DNA of 64,000 nucleotides from contig NZ_JAAAWP010000001.1 in assembly GCF_010500915.1 (NCBI RefSeq), positions 434,001-498,000 of the forward strand, read 5' to 3'. This document shows, one piece after another, positions 19,688-29,006 of the stretch; within the stretch, counting starts at the first letter, position 1; each line of letters begins with the position of its first letter. This DNA is from Alteromonas hispanica (GTDB lineage: Bacteria; Pseudomonadota; Gammaproteobacteria; Enterobacterales; Alteromonadaceae). The translations under genes and the position numbers were made by a program. The notes beneath the pieces were generated by a model. The model was given only the letters and a program-made list of their open reading frames with translations. It searched no databases and was not told where the DNA came from.

Positions 19688-20587
19688 ATGACCATGCCTA
19701 AAGTAGTAAGTATTGTTGAAGTCGGCCCAAGAGACGGACTACAGAATGAAAAATCGATAGTAAGCGTTGAAGAGAAGATAAACTTTATAAACTTGCTTTC
19801 GAAGACCGGTATCAAGCGCATTGAGGCAGGAAGTTTTGTTTCTCCCAAATGGGTGCCACAAATGGCAGACTCTGGCGATATCTTTTCAGGTATAGAGAAG
19901 AGCCCTTCAATCACCTACTCTGCGCTTACGCCAAACATTAAGGGGTTAGATGCAGCAATTGAGTCAGGAGTTGAGGAGGTGGCTGTATTCGGTGCAGCGT
20001 CAGAGTCGTTCTCTATGAAAAACATTAACTGTTCGATAGAAGAGAGTTTGAAAAAATTTGAGCCCGTTATTGCAAAAGCAAATACCCATAACATAAAGGT
20101 ACGTGGATACGTATCGTGTGTTATGGGCTGTCCTTACGAGGGAGAGATATCGCCAAGTGCAGTTGCAGATGTATCTAAGCGCCTTATAGATATGGGCTGC
20201 TATGAAATATCTCTCGGCGATACTATTGGGACTGGAACTCCAGTTGCCACCAAAAGACTTCTTGATAGTGTTTTAAATGTGGTGAATATCAAACAGCTTG
20301 CTGTTCATTTTCACGACACTTATGGACAAGCTCTTGTAAACCTTTACTCGGCATTGGAGTATGGTGTCGCAACAATAGATTCCGCCGTGGCAGGTCTTGG
20401 AGGGTGTCCTTACGCTAGAGGCGCCAGTGGCAACGTTGCAACGGAAGATGTGCTTTATATGCTTAATGGAATGGGTATAAATACTGGAATTGATATGGAG
20501 AAGCTTCTTGTTGCTACTCAATTTATCTCTGAGGTTGTAAATAAAGTTCCCTCATCAAAAGTGGCTAATGCCCTTCTAGCTCGGTAA
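19688..20587 (+). CDS. liuE: Hydroxymethylglutaryl-CoA lyase
   Basis: A 299-residue TIM-barrel lyase splitting HMG-CoA to acetoacetate and acetyl-CoA, the last step of leucine degradation in this operon. The divalent-metal and substrate motif [11 protein letters not shown] is at the N terminus, the [10 protein letters not shown] metal-binding histidines lie near 203, and the signature [14 protein letters not shown] contains the active-site Cys. RBS AAGGAG lies 14 bp after liuD. Synonyms are mvaB/hmgL. A long hairpin follows the stop. Confidence 0.95.
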   Translation: MTMPKVVSIVEVGPRDGLQNEKSIVSVEEKINFINLLSKTGIKRIEAGSFVSPKWVPQMADSGDIFSGIEKSPSITYSALTPNIKGLDAAIESGVEEVAVFGAASESFSMKNINCSIEESLKKFEPVIAKANTHNIKVRGYVSCVMGCPYEGEISPSAVADVSKRLIDMGCYEISLGDTIGTGTPVATKRLLDSVLNVVNIKQLAVHFHDTYGQALVNLYSALEYGVATIDSAVAGLGGCPYARGASGNVATEDVLYMLNGMGINTGIDMEKLLVATQFISEVVNKVPSSKVANALLAR

Positions 20588-20592
20588 TCTTA

Positions 20593-20642
20593 TTTCTGGC
20601 AACTTGCGATAAGCATCCCAGGCTTTGATGAGTTGCCAGAAA
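20593..20642 (+). terminator. Long hairpin at the end of the liu operon
   Basis: Perfect 12-bp inverted repeat TTTCTGGCAACT/AGTTGCCAGAAA around a 26-nt loop that can form an inner CATC/GATG stem. It starts 5 bp after the liuE stop. There is no T tract, so it may be an mRNA 3'-end stabiliser or factor-dependent end rather than a classical terminator. Confidence 0.45.
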
Positions 20643-20703
20643 GTTCACCAACTTAAACGTCAATTTGATTTGGTTAGAAGCATCATGGGCTTATAGAAAA
20701 ACC

Positions 20704-21019
20704 TTTAGCGAGACACCCTCGCTATTTAAGAGTTTTATCGAACCGTTTAACGCTCTCTTAGCAAGAAATTCTAGGCAAGACACCCATCGTATTATTTTTG
20801 TAAACGGTAAAACCTGAGTCGGCGATATCCTGGGTGTCTTTGTACCAGTCTTTTTACCCGTCTTTGTATAAGTGCCGTTGTTTCAGAACTTCTCAGCAAA
20901 CCGACTTTTAGCATCCGAAATTTTCACTCGCAATTTTGCTGAACCTAATCGACACAAAAAACGATTAAAGGCAGGAGTGAAAATAGCCCCAGCGAATTAA
21001 TGCTTTTCGATGGGTGTCT
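20704..21019. repeat. AGACACCC repeat cluster upstream of the RAYT gene
   Basis: Octamers at 20711 and 20778 (plus) and 20832 and 21012 (minus), the same plus-plus-minus-minus order as between liuA and liuB. The first copy is itself flanked by short arms TAGCG/CGCTA. The inner pair shares AAGACACCCA against TGGGTGTCTT. The 540-bp gap 20588-21128 contains only the liuE hairpin and this cluster, and no other credible gene. Confidence 0.75.
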
Positions 21020-21128
21020 TCGTAGCTATCCGAAGCTAAGAGGTTTCAAAAACCGTCTTTGTGTCAGGTTTAATCGAGATGCGAGGGTGATAGCTTAATG
21101 GTCTATTTTTCTACAAAAATGCAGCCAT

Positions 21129-22133
21129 ATGCCACAAAGTCGAAAATCACAAATAAGCCTAGCGGATACGCCTTTTTATCACTGTATTTCTCGTTGCGTA
21201 CGTAAGTCATTCCTCTGTGGAGTAGACCATGCGACAGGAGAAAGTTACGAGCACCGTAAAGACTGGGTTGAACAACGTTTGCTATTTCTCGCGAGTGTTT
21301 TCGCTATCGATATTTGTTCTTACGCAGTGATGAGCAACCATGTTCATGTAATATTGCGCGTTGATCAGCATCCTGCAAGACGATGGGATACTGAGAAAAC
21401 GTTAATACAGTGGCATAAAATGCACCGCGGTACTTTGCTCACACAAAAATATCTTAAGGGGATAGAATTAACAGATAGTGAACACAAAACCGTAGCTTCA
21501 ACTGCGAAAATCTACAGAGAAAGGCTGCAAAGCATTAGCTGGTTCATGCGAAACTTAAACGAGTTCATCGCCAGGAAAGCAAATAAAGAAGACGAGTGTA
21601 CTGGTAGATTTTGGGAGGGAAGATTCAAATCACAAGCACTACTCGACGAGCGCGCATTGTTAGCATGTATGGCTTACGTAGATTTAAATCCATTTCGCGC
21701 AGGTATAGCGACCAGTTTATATGACTTAAGTCACACCAGTGTTCTCGTACGACTAAAAGCGGCTTTAAACAAAGGCAAAAAACAGCAATGGAAAACCAAA
21801 GGATTAGTGAAATTCAAAGAAAGTGAGGGAGTAGAAGGTGAAAAAACAATTCCATTTTCATTCGATAGTTACCTAAGCTTGCTTAAAAGAAACATGGAAT
21901 TTATCACTAGCTCAGACACTACACACAAAAAGGCCTCTCTATGCCACTCTGGTCTACCTGAACAAATGGGCTTTAGAGCAGACACCTGGGATACGGCATG
22001 TAAAACTATCGAAACGTCCTTTTCTTTTGTTATCGGCTCATCTGAAAGCATGCTTCGTTTTAAAAAGAGCACGAAGAGAAAACGAATGGTGGGAATGACA
22101 CCGGCAAAGATGCTTTTTGATACCGCAGTTTAG
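21129..22133 (+). mobile_element. REP-associated tyrosine transposase (RAYT, Y1_Tnp/TnpA_REP family)
   Basis: A 334-residue intact reading frame. The Y1_Tnp domain occupies roughly 1-220: it opens with YHCISRCVRKSFLCG, has the HUH motif MSNHVHVIL (His71, His73), then WEGRFKSQ and AYVDLNPFRAG with the expected nucleophile Tyr183. A C-terminal extension (about 220-334) of unknown fold makes it longer than the E. coli RAYT. RAYTs nick single-stranded REP hairpins and are usually single-copy and not self-mobile. The gene is directly preceded by four copies of the octamer family, which makes those repeats its most likely substrate. Its stop codon abuts the MFS stop on the other strand. Confidence 0.88.
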
Positions 22134-23294
22134 TTACTTCTCCTTTGGCAATATCAGCGTTGAAATAGTGGCAACAATCATCATTGCTGTCATAATATAC
22201 ACAACGGAAAATGATAAAAAAGGGCTGAGGCTAGCGTACAACGCACCAAATCCCAACAATATCACCCCGATGGCAGTGTTTGAAAAACCTACAAGTTCAG
22301 TACGCTCCTGCCCTTCTTTCACATCGAGACTATAAGTTTTCCTGCCGGTTCTAACACCAGCATGAGCAATTGATAATACAAAGAAAAGGGTTGCGGAAAC
22401 GAGAAGCGACTCACTGGGAATTACCAATAACCCAATGCAAGATAAAATAGTAAGGATGCCGGCTATTTGTAGCGTTACCTTCGCGCTGTAATCTGCCACC
22501 TTCCCCCATAATAAAGAAGAACACATTGAAGCTAGCGCTTGCGCCGCAATATAGACGGGCAACAGCTTTTGAGCATTTTCCCCGTTTTCTAGCATAAAAT
22601 ACGGGGCAACCAGAGCTGAATGCACAAAGAGACCTCTAACTAAGACAAACTTGTATACTGTTTTATCAAATTTAATAGAAAATACGTTTCCGCTTCCATT
22701 CGAATTATCCTCTACTTTTGTCTTCAAGCTGAACATACAAAAAAGCGTGAGGAAAAAAGAAAACGCTGCACAAAACAGAACACCGTACAAAGCGTTGTCT
22801 TTAAACGTGCCATCTAAAAGCAATAACGGAACAGCAACGAGTAGGGTCATAACGCCAGATATTGTAGATGCCATTCCTACAAGGTTGCCTCGTTCACCTT
22901 TGGGAACTACATCAGCTTCTATATCTTTGACGGTTAATGAACATGCCGATCGCCCTAAACTGAGTAAAACTAAAAATGCCAAAATCCCCCACCCTGCAAA
23001 AAACGCCTCAAGCATTAACGCAGAACAAATTATCCCAACTACCGATGCGATTTGAACGCAGATACCTATCCGCCATACTTTATACCTCGCGGCATTGTTT
23101 CTAAGATAAAGGCTTATTAGGACTTGAGGCAGTAATGCGCCAGATTCACGTATGGGCACTAGCCACCCAACCATCCAAGCAGGGGCTCCAATAACAATTA
23201 ACAAGGCAGGCAACGTAGTTTTAGCTGAAATAAGTAAATCAGCCAGCTTATTAAAAGACAGGCCGGAAACTAGACGGTGTTTTTTTTGAACCAT
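22134..23294 (-). CDS. MFS transporter
   Basis: A 386-residue protein with about 11-12 membrane helices, a charged central loop near 195-215, and MFS-like helix spacing. The cytoplasmic loop VKDIEADVVPKGERGNLVG in the N-terminal half and its counterpart VKEGQERTELVGFSN in the C-terminal half look like the repeated intracellular loops of one MFS subfamily. The substrate cannot be told from the sequence. It converges head-on with the RAYT gene with no base between the two stop codons and no terminator, so the transcripts must overlap. Confidence 0.75.
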   Translation of the reverse strand: MVQKKHRLVSGLSFNKLADLLISAKTTLPALLIVIGAPAWMVGWLVPIRESGALLPQVLISLYLRNNAARYKVWRIGICVQIASVVGIICSALMLEAFFAGWGILAFLVLLSLGRSACSLTVKDIEADVVPKGERGNLVGMASTISGVMTLLVAVPLLLLDGTFKDNALYGVLFCAAFSFFLTLFCMFSLKTKVEDNSNGSGNVFSIKFDKTVYKFVLVRGLFVHSALVAPYFMLENGENAQKLLPVYIAAQALASMCSSLLWGKVADYSAKVTLQIAGILTILSCIGLLVIPSESLLVSATLFFVLSIAHAGVRTGRKTYSLDVKEGQERTELVGFSNTAIGVILLGFGALYASLSPFLSFSVVYIMTAMMIVATISTLILPKEK

Positions 23295-23408
23295 GGCAGG
23301 TTGTCTATTTTTTTATTTATTGTTTTTACGGGTGATGTACCCCAAGGATCATCTCAATATCAACAAGTTATAAATAATCAGAAAATAAATAGAGAGTTAT
23401 CAAGTAAG

Positions 23409-23942
23409 TTAAGCGTTATTTTCAACAACTGTTTTCAAGTTTTCTAAACCAAGCGCAAAATCAGGACCGATAATACCGTCTATAAAGAGAATAAAAAATT
23501 TATTGACTGGATTGTTATCTACTGTTCCCTTATCGCGCCAGGTTACCCGGCTTCCTTCGTCAACAGCTTCGATTTCGACTACGCCATCAGAGCCCATATC
23601 AAGCTCTGGAAAGAACAGAGAATAGCCAACTTTACTGTTATGTTCTAATAAGGTAATTTCCATCTCACCATCTCCTTGCGTTTCGCTCTTCCACTCTAGC
23701 CGCATTCCAATGGCGCGGTCTGGACCTTCATAGGAAAGCTCAATATCTGGGTCACGCTTGAACCACACTCCCCACTTCTCCCATTGCTTTAAATTGACAA
23801 CATATGGATAAACATCTGACGTTTCTGCGTCAATGATTATACTTCTCTCTACTGTGTAGTGTTGAGGCATAAAAAAACTAGCGACGATGCCGATAACGAT
23901 TAATGTACTCACAGTAAAGAAGAGTTTCTTCAACACACCCAT
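23409..23942 (-). CDS. Membrane-anchored SRPBCC (polyketide cyclase-like) protein
   Basis: 177 residues. An N-terminal membrane helix (about 5-24) is followed by an SRPBCC/START-like domain: TVERSIIIDAETSDVYPYV, a tryptophan-rich WEKWGVWFKRDP segment, then SRVTWRDKGTVDNN. This is the pattern of proteins annotated as polyketide cyclase or lipid-binding SRPBCC family. The ligand is unknown. It has its own ATG and is 114 bp upstream of the MFS gene on the same strand, so they may be co-transcribed. Confidence 0.72.
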   Translation of the reverse strand: MGVLKKLFFTVSTLIVIGIVASFFMPQHYTVERSIIIDAETSDVYPYVVNLKQWEKWGVWFKRDPDIELSYEGPDRAIGMRLEWKSETQGDGEMEITLLEHNSKVGYSLFFPELDMGSDGVVEIEAVDEGSRVTWRDKGTVDNNPVNKFFILFIDGIIGPDFALGLENLKTVVENNA

Positions 23943-24066
23943 GTTTTACTCCAGCTTGTTTGCCCAGACAAAATATAACATTTAATTAACAAAAGTCATC
24001 GTCCATTTTTCTTATTTATAATGAAAAGAACTCAATAAACGGATTTATATAAACCTAAAAAATACA

Positions 24067-24247
24067 AAGACACCCAAGCTCTTTTGCAAGAAATTGATGT
24101 CGCTTGGTATCGACAATGAGCTGCAGCTTAGTAAGCATGGATGTCTAGATAAAGCGTCTAGATAAAGCACCTTGTGCCGTTCTAAGCTTGGGTGTCTTGA
24201 TAAAACATTGATAAAACATCTCGATAAAACACCTAGAATGGGTGTCT
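24067..24247. repeat. Composite repeat region upstream of glgC
   Basis: A 14-bp perfect inverted repeat AAGACACCCAAGCT (24067-24080) / AGCTTGGGTGTCTT (24185-24198) and a third octamer at 24240. Between and beside them are a perfect 13-bp tandem duplication GTCTAGATAAAGC (24143-24168) and three copies of GATAAAACA (24199, 24210, 24223). The 553-bp gap 23943-24495 otherwise holds only a possible 31-codon ORF. Confidence 0.75.
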
Positions 24248-24363
24248 TGCTTAAAACACCATACAGCCATCAAATCACTTAATGTCATAAATATCATTAA
24301 AGTTAATAAAAAGTGACGTAAAGTAACAAACAGCACCTATTATTTTTATAGGGGTTCTGTAAG

Positions 24364-24459
24364 ATGAAACTAGCATTCAAAGATTCTTCACTCGAAACGA
24401 CAAAGAGCATCAACGAAACGCATATAGCTAAAATTATTCAAGTTCTTCAAATTGCATAA
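24364..24459 (+). CDS. Possible 31-residue small protein or leader upstream of glgC
   Basis: An ATG at 24364 preceded by AGGGG (about 9 nt spacing) opens a 31-codon frame ending 36 bp before glgC. The peptide is mildly charged, without obvious membrane or codon-repeat features. It could be a leader peptide coupled to glgC or a chance frame; only its RBS and position argue for it. Confidence 0.25.
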   Translation: MKLAFKDSSLETTKSINETHIAKIIQVLQIA

Positions 24460-24495
24460 CAAGCGGCACCACTTATTAACAGGAGTTTTTTAAGA

Positions 24496-25761
24496 ATGAC
24501 TGATCGGAGTTCTCGTTACATAAGCAACCTTACTCGCGATACCTATGCGTTAATACTAGCAGGTGGTAAAGGCTCAAGACTCCACGAGCTCACAGCCTGG
24601 CGAGCAAAACCCGCACTCTACTTTGGCGGAAAATTTCGGATCATCGATTTCCCACTGTCAAACTGTGTTAATTCAGGTATCAAACGCATCGGTGTTGTTA
24701 CCCAATACAAATCACACTCGCTTATTCGACACCTTGTTCGTGGCTGGGGCCACTTTAAGAGAGAATTAGGTGAGTCTGTTGAGATCTTGCCAGCCTCTCA
24801 ACGTTTTTCAGACAACTGGTATGAAGGCACCGCAGACGCGGTATTTCAAAATATTGACATCATTCGAGACGAAATTCCAAAATACGTAATGATTTTATCC
24901 GGTGACCATATTTATCGCATGGACTACGGCGATATGCTGGCGAAACACGTTGAATCGGGTGCGAAAATGACGGTGTCCTGCATGGCAGTTCCCGTTGAAG
25001 AGGCAGCCGGTGCCTTCGGTGTCATGTCAGTAGATGAGTCTTACCGAATTATTGGTTTTGAAGAGAAGCCAGAGCACCCTACACCTCTGCCGCATGACGA
25101 AACACACTGCTTAGCGTCGATGGGGAATTATGTATTCGATACAGAGTTCTTATTCGAACAACTTCGAGTAGACTCTGAAAACATGGGCTCTCAACGAGAC
25201 TTTGGTAAAGACATTATTCCCGCCATTATTGAAGAGCACAAGGTTCAAGCCTTTCCATACGAAGCAACAGATGGGAACAATGCCTACTGGCGAGACGTGG
25301 GCACGCTTGATTCGTTCTGGGATGCCAACATGGAAATGGTTGCACCCGTGCCACAGCTTAACTTGTATGACAAAAAGTGGCCCATTTGGACTTACCAAGA
25401 GCAGTTGCCGCCAGCAAAGTTTGTTTGGGAAGATGATGATAGACGTGGTGAAGCCATTAACTCGGTTGTGTCTGGTGGCTGTATTATTTCAGGGTCTACC
25501 TTAAGAAACTCTATTTGTTTCTCTAATGTGCGCGTTCATTCCTATGGGCTTATTGAAGATGCCGTTATTTTGCCCGGCGTTGAAATTATGCGCGGCTGTA
25601 AGCTCAAGAAGGTTATCATAGACCGAGGGTGCGTTATCCCTGAGGGCACGGTGATTGGTTACGACCACGATGAAGACAGAGCCAGAGGTTTCCGAGTATC
25701 GGAGAAGGGCGTGGTGCTGGTAACACGCGAAATGCTGGGCCAGCACACAGGTTCATATTAA
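24496..25761 (+). CDS. glgC: Glucose-1-phosphate adenylyltransferase
   Basis: 421 residues, the usual length of bacterial ADP-glucose pyrophosphorylase, which makes ADP-glucose for glycogen synthesis. The nucleotide-binding LAGGKGSRL motif is at 19-27, followed by [16 protein letters not shown] and [17 protein letters not shown] lies in the sugar-phosphate domain, [15 protein letters not shown] in the middle, and a left-handed beta-helix C-terminal domain with VRVHSYG-type hexapeptides ends the protein. The RBS is AGGAG. No glgA, glgB or glgP is adjacent; the next gene is on the other strand. The upstream repeat-rich region may affect its expression. Confidence 0.95.
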   Translation: MTDRSSRYISNLTRDTYALILAGGKGSRLHELTAWRAKPALYFGGKFRIIDFPLSNCVNSGIKRIGVVTQYKSHSLIRHLVRGWGHFKRELGESVEILPASQRFSDNWYEGTADAVFQNIDIIRDEIPKYVMILSGDHIYRMDYGDMLAKHVESGAKMTVSCMAVPVEEAAGAFGVMSVDESYRIIGFEEKPEHPTPLPHDETHCLASMGNYVFDTEFLFEQLRVDSENMGSQRDFGKDIIPAIIEEHKVQAFPYEATDGNNAYWRDVGTLDSFWDANMEMVAPVPQLNLYDKKWPIWTYQEQLPPAKFVWEDDDRRGEAINSVVSGGCIISGSTLRNSICFSNVRVHSYGLIEDAVILPGVEIMRGCKLKKVIIDRGCVIPEGTVIGYDHDEDRARGFRVSEKGVVLVTREMLGQHTGSY

Positions 25762-25779
25762 CCGAAGTCTGTAACGTTT

Positions 25780-26586
25780 TTAACGGTTCCACTCCCGTAA
25801 AGTGGTAGCAATAAATTTTGCTACCGCTTCGGGATGCTCAAGCGGGAACATGTGTCCCCCCTCCATTTCTGTGTGCTCCATAGCGTTATGCTGCATTAAA
25901 CGTTCATACATCTCAGGTCGGCATACTTTACTTTTCTTCCCTGTTACTAAAATTGCAGGACATCGAAGTTTCCCTTTATATTTACCTAAATTGTGTGGAA
26001 CGTTTCTAAATAATGCGGCTTCTACATCAGCTTTAAATGTGAGTGAAATGCTGTCTGCATTTTTAGTTGTTACCGCATTAACATAGTCTCTCACGCACCG
26101 CTTATCCATATCTCTGAACAATGCCTTACCATGAAAATAAGACACCATGTCTGTTGAGGCTGGCCAGCGCGTATTTCGGGTTTGCGCTAATTTGGCTGGT
26201 GTGAGCTTATTAATAAGAGGGGTAAATTTAGCTACTCTGAAAAAGTGACTCATTGGGCCAACAACTAAAGGAGGATCGAAAAGAATTAACCCTCTAAATA
26301 GCTCTGGCTCTTCGCACGCAGCCATATAGGAAATAACAGCCCCAAAAGAATGCCCAACGGCAAATACCCCCCGGTCATCTTTATTTTCAGCTTTAATATG
26401 CTTTATCAACTCTTGAACTTGGTTGCGCCAGTTTCCATTCACCGGCAGCTTTGGGTCATGGCCAAAGCGTTCCACATGCAAGCGGTTAAAACTGCTAGGC
26501 AATGCAGAAAAAAGGGTATTATAACTCCCAGCAGGAAACCCATTAGCATGGGCGAAATGAAAACTTAATTCTGCAGAAGACACCAT
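25780..26586 (-). CDS. Alpha/beta hydrolase
   Basis: 268 residues without a signal peptide. Classical alpha/beta-hydrolase elements are FAHANGFPAGSY (oxyanion region, near 11-22), the nucleophile elbow GHSFGA near 102-107, an Asp/loop region ILVTGKKSKVCRPE, and the catalytic His in EGGHMFPLEHPE near the C terminus. The HANG(F/I)P opening is common to a serine-hydrolase group of unknown substrate. It converges on glgC, 18 bp apart. It follows the MFS gene on the same strand but a terminator lies between. Confidence 0.8.
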   Translation of the reverse strand: MVSSAELSFHFAHANGFPAGSYNTLFSALPSSFNRLHVERFGHDPKLPVNGNWRNQVQELIKHIKAENKDDRGVFAVGHSFGAVISYMAACEEPELFRGLILFDPPLVVGPMSHFFRVAKFTPLINKLTPAKLAQTRNTRWPASTDMVSYFHGKALFRDMDKRCVRDYVNAVTTKNADSISLTFKADVEAALFRNVPHNLGKYKGKLRCPAILVTGKKSKVCRPEMYERLMQHNAMEHTEMEGGHMFPLEHPEAVAKFIATTLREWNR

Positions 26587-26613
26587 GTCACTCCTGAACC
26601 TAAAGAAAAAGAA

Positions 26614-26636
26614 AAGGGGCTAAAAATCAGCCCCTT
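26614..26636 (-). terminator. Rho-independent terminator after the MFS gene
   Basis: Stem AAGGGGCT/AGCCCCTT with a 7-nt loop. On the minus strand it is followed by TTCTTTTTCTTT, so it ends the MFS transcript before the hydrolase gene. Confidence 0.8.
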
Positions 26637-26657
26637 AGTGAGTGTAGTTTTATAGTA

Positions 26658-27983
26658 CTATAACCCCCTCGATTCCGCCATTTCCCAGTCTTTCACTATC
26701 TTAGTACTGGTCCATAAAAATACGCCTATCGACAGTGCATATGGAACAACAAGATAGATAAGAGCCTGTCTTAATGCTTCAGTTTCACCTAAAGAAGGCA
26801 CGAGAGACTGACTGATTATTCCTGTTAAAGTAGGACCGCCACCAAGTGCAATAATGTTAAGCACAAAGAAGAATAGCGCTGTAGACATAGCTCGAACATT
26901 TATCGGCGCGAGTGTCTGTGCCATCGCAAAACTTGGACCTAAGTAAGAGCCACTAGTAAACAACAGTAGCGCTATTAGCCCTACCGAAAGCCATAGGTCT
27001 TGAACCTGTAGTGAAACATAAAATGCGGGAACACCAATAATCAGCATAATCGCTGGCAGTAGCGCATACGCTTTTTTATTCTGCTTACCCCATCTATCGG
27101 CAATATAGCCACCAAGCCACACACCAAGAGCGTAGGCTGTGCCGTTGATGATGCCAAACACAATTAAAAGTTGGGTGATATCTAGCCCGGCAAAGGCACG
27201 CACATAGTAATCAATGATCCAGGTAGAAATGGCATAGTTGCCAAATGAACCAAACGAAATACCCAGTGCCATACCCCACCATGTAGGTATTTTTAGAAGC
27301 TGCTTCAGCGATTTCTTAACGCTTGGTTTGTTCGCGTCATTTACCTGCGAGGCCGCAGTAAGTGAGCGAGAGGGCTCCTTCACGGTAAATTTCAAAACAA
27401 GCGCAAGTAAAACTCCTGGAATACCCACGCTATACATAACCGTACGCCAATCTGCTGAACCGCCCTGTAAAAAGAACGCTGATGCAAAAAATGCGAGCAT
27501 GATGCCAAATGGTATGCCCAAGGAGTAAATCGCCAACGCGCCGGCTCTTTTTTCTTTGGGAAACAAGTCTGAAATTATACTGTGTGATGGCGGGCTTCCG
27601 CCTGCCTCGCCAATACCCACGCCAATACGTGCCACTGCCAGCTGAAAATAGTTGCTTGCCAAACCGGATGCCGCCGTAAAGCCGCTCCAAAGCGTTAGTG
27701 AGATGGCGATTATATTTACCCTATTGTACCTATCGGCAAGCCATGCAATTGGGATCCCCATTACCGTATAGAGAAGCGCGAAATAAATGCCTTTCAGCCA
27801 ACCTAACTGAGCATCGTCTAACCCCAAATCGGCTTTGATGAAAGGTGAAAGAATGCCTATGATCTGACGATCGATAAAATTAAATGCATAAACCAGTGTG
27901 AGAATAAACAGTACGTAGTTTCGATAACCTTTAGATGCACCCGCTTGGTCAGCTGGTATACCTTCAACGCTTGTGTGGGCCAT
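26658..27983 (-). CDS. MFS transporter, spinster-like subfamily
   Basis: 441 residues with 12 predicted helices. The N-terminal helix segment YAFNFIDRQIIGIL, the loop WLADRYNRVNIIA (MFS motif A) and ARIGVGIGEAGGSPPSHSIISDLFP are typical of the spinster/major-facilitator group common in marine and sphingomonad-like genomes. Members export lipids or import aromatic or other organic acids; the substrate is not evident here. It is divergent from the thioesterase gene, sharing a 169-bp intergenic region, and ends in a clear terminator. Confidence 0.82.
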   Translation of the reverse strand: MAHTSVEGIPADQAGASKGYRNYVLFILTLVYAFNFIDRQIIGILSPFIKADLGLDDAQLGWLKGIYFALLYTVMGIPIAWLADRYNRVNIIAISLTLWSGFTAASGLASNYFQLAVARIGVGIGEAGGSPPSHSIISDLFPKEKRAGALAIYSLGIPFGIMLAFFASAFFLQGGSADWRTVMYSVGIPGVLLALVLKFTVKEPSRSLTAASQVNDANKPSVKKSLKQLLKIPTWWGMALGISFGSFGNYAISTWIIDYYVRAFAGLDITQLLIVFGIINGTAYALGVWLGGYIADRWGKQNKKAYALLPAIMLIIGVPAFYVSLQVQDLWLSVGLIALLLFTSGSYLGPSFAMAQTLAPINVRAMSTALFFFVLNIIALGGGPTLTGIISQSLVPSLGETEALRQALIYLVVPYALSIGVFLWTSTKIVKDWEMAESRGL

Positions 27984-28152
27984 AACAGTCCTTTTAAATG
28001 AAGATAGTGCAGTCTATGCATGAGGTAAATTATTTGGCAAGTAATTGTTACTTATTTGTAAACATAACGAAAATTTGTAAGTCAGGCTTTTTGTTCCCTA
28101 TCGCTTGAGGTAGGATATTTAGACACATACTCATCAGACCAGACAGGCAGTT

Positions 28153-28968
28153 ATGACAGTAGATGAACTGTTGAATATCGAACCACTTGAACAAACCTCC
28201 GACAACACGTGGAAAATTGACGGGCTTGTGATACCGAAAACCTGGGGGCAAGGCAGAACTGCCTTTGGCGGAATTTCTGCAGGTATGCTCTATACCGCGG
28301 TTAAACAACAAATTAACGATGAAAGAGTATTACGCTCTTTTACTACCAACTTTGTTGGCCCGCTCATGCTAGATACCCCTTTTTCTATTGAAGTCACGCT
28401 TTTGCGAGTGGGTAAAAATGTATCTCAATTCACCGCTCACGCTATTCAAGACGGTAAAAGCTGCGTTTTCTCTCAGGCGTGTTTCGGGATGGGCCGAAAG
28501 TCAGCTATTCGAGTTGAGAACAAAGACACCCACGATATGCCAGCGCCAAACAAAGCCAAGTTTATTCCGCAGATTCCAAAGATTACGCCCAAATTCTTGC
28601 GTTATTTCGACCTTGCTATTGAAGACGGCGGTATTCCATTTACGCGTAAGAAAACCAGTATTTACAACGGATTTATGAGGTTTAAGCAACCACCAGCGCA
28701 AATAACCGACGCACACATTATCACCATGATAGATGCTTGGCCGCCCACCTTACTTCAAATGATGAAGCTGCCTGCGCCTGCGAGCACAGTGAGCTGGAAC
28801 TTAGAGTTTATTCATCCACATAAGCCAGTTTCGCCTGAAGATTGGTTCGCTTACAAAGCGCATACCAGACAGGCGGCTGATGGCTATGGCCATACCGAGG
28901 CAACAATTTGGGATAAAGACAACGAAGTTATCGCAATTAGCCGACAAACCGTGGCAGTTTTCGACTAA
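28153..28968 (+). CDS. Acyl-CoA thioesterase, double hot-dog type
   Basis: 271 residues forming two hot-dog repeats, as in TesB-like and Acyl-CoA_thio_2/3 families. The first repeat contains WGQGRTAFGGISAGMLY and the second begins near 160, with DAWPPTLLQMMKLPAPASTVSW. Such enzymes hydrolyse acyl-CoA to free acid and CoA in the cytoplasm. An octamer repeat (28524-28531) sits in the linker between the hot-dog halves, read as KDTHD, probably an expanded loop. Substrate chain length cannot be read from sequence. Confidence 0.82.
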   Translation: MTVDELLNIEPLEQTSDNTWKIDGLVIPKTWGQGRTAFGGISAGMLYTAVKQQINDERVLRSFTTNFVGPLMLDTPFSIEVTLLRVGKNVSQFTAHAIQDGKSCVFSQACFGMGRKSAIRVENKDTHDMPAPNKAKFIPQIPKITPKFLRYFDLAIEDGGIPFTRKKTSIYNGFMRFKQPPAQITDAHIITMIDAWPPTLLQMMKLPAPASTVSWNLEFIHPHKPVSPEDWFAYKAHTRQAADGYGHTEATIWDKDNEVIAISRQTVAVFD

Positions 28969-28976
28969 TTGCGCGG

Positions 28977-29006
28977 TTTATTGCAACGCTTCGAAGCTTC
29001 AATAAA
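28977..29006. terminator. Hairpin between converging thioesterase and HDOD genes
   Basis: Arms TTTATTG (28977-28983) and CAATAAA (29000-29006) enclose a GCTTCGAAGC self-complementary core. It overlaps the HDOD stop codon and may end both transcripts. Confidence 0.45.
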
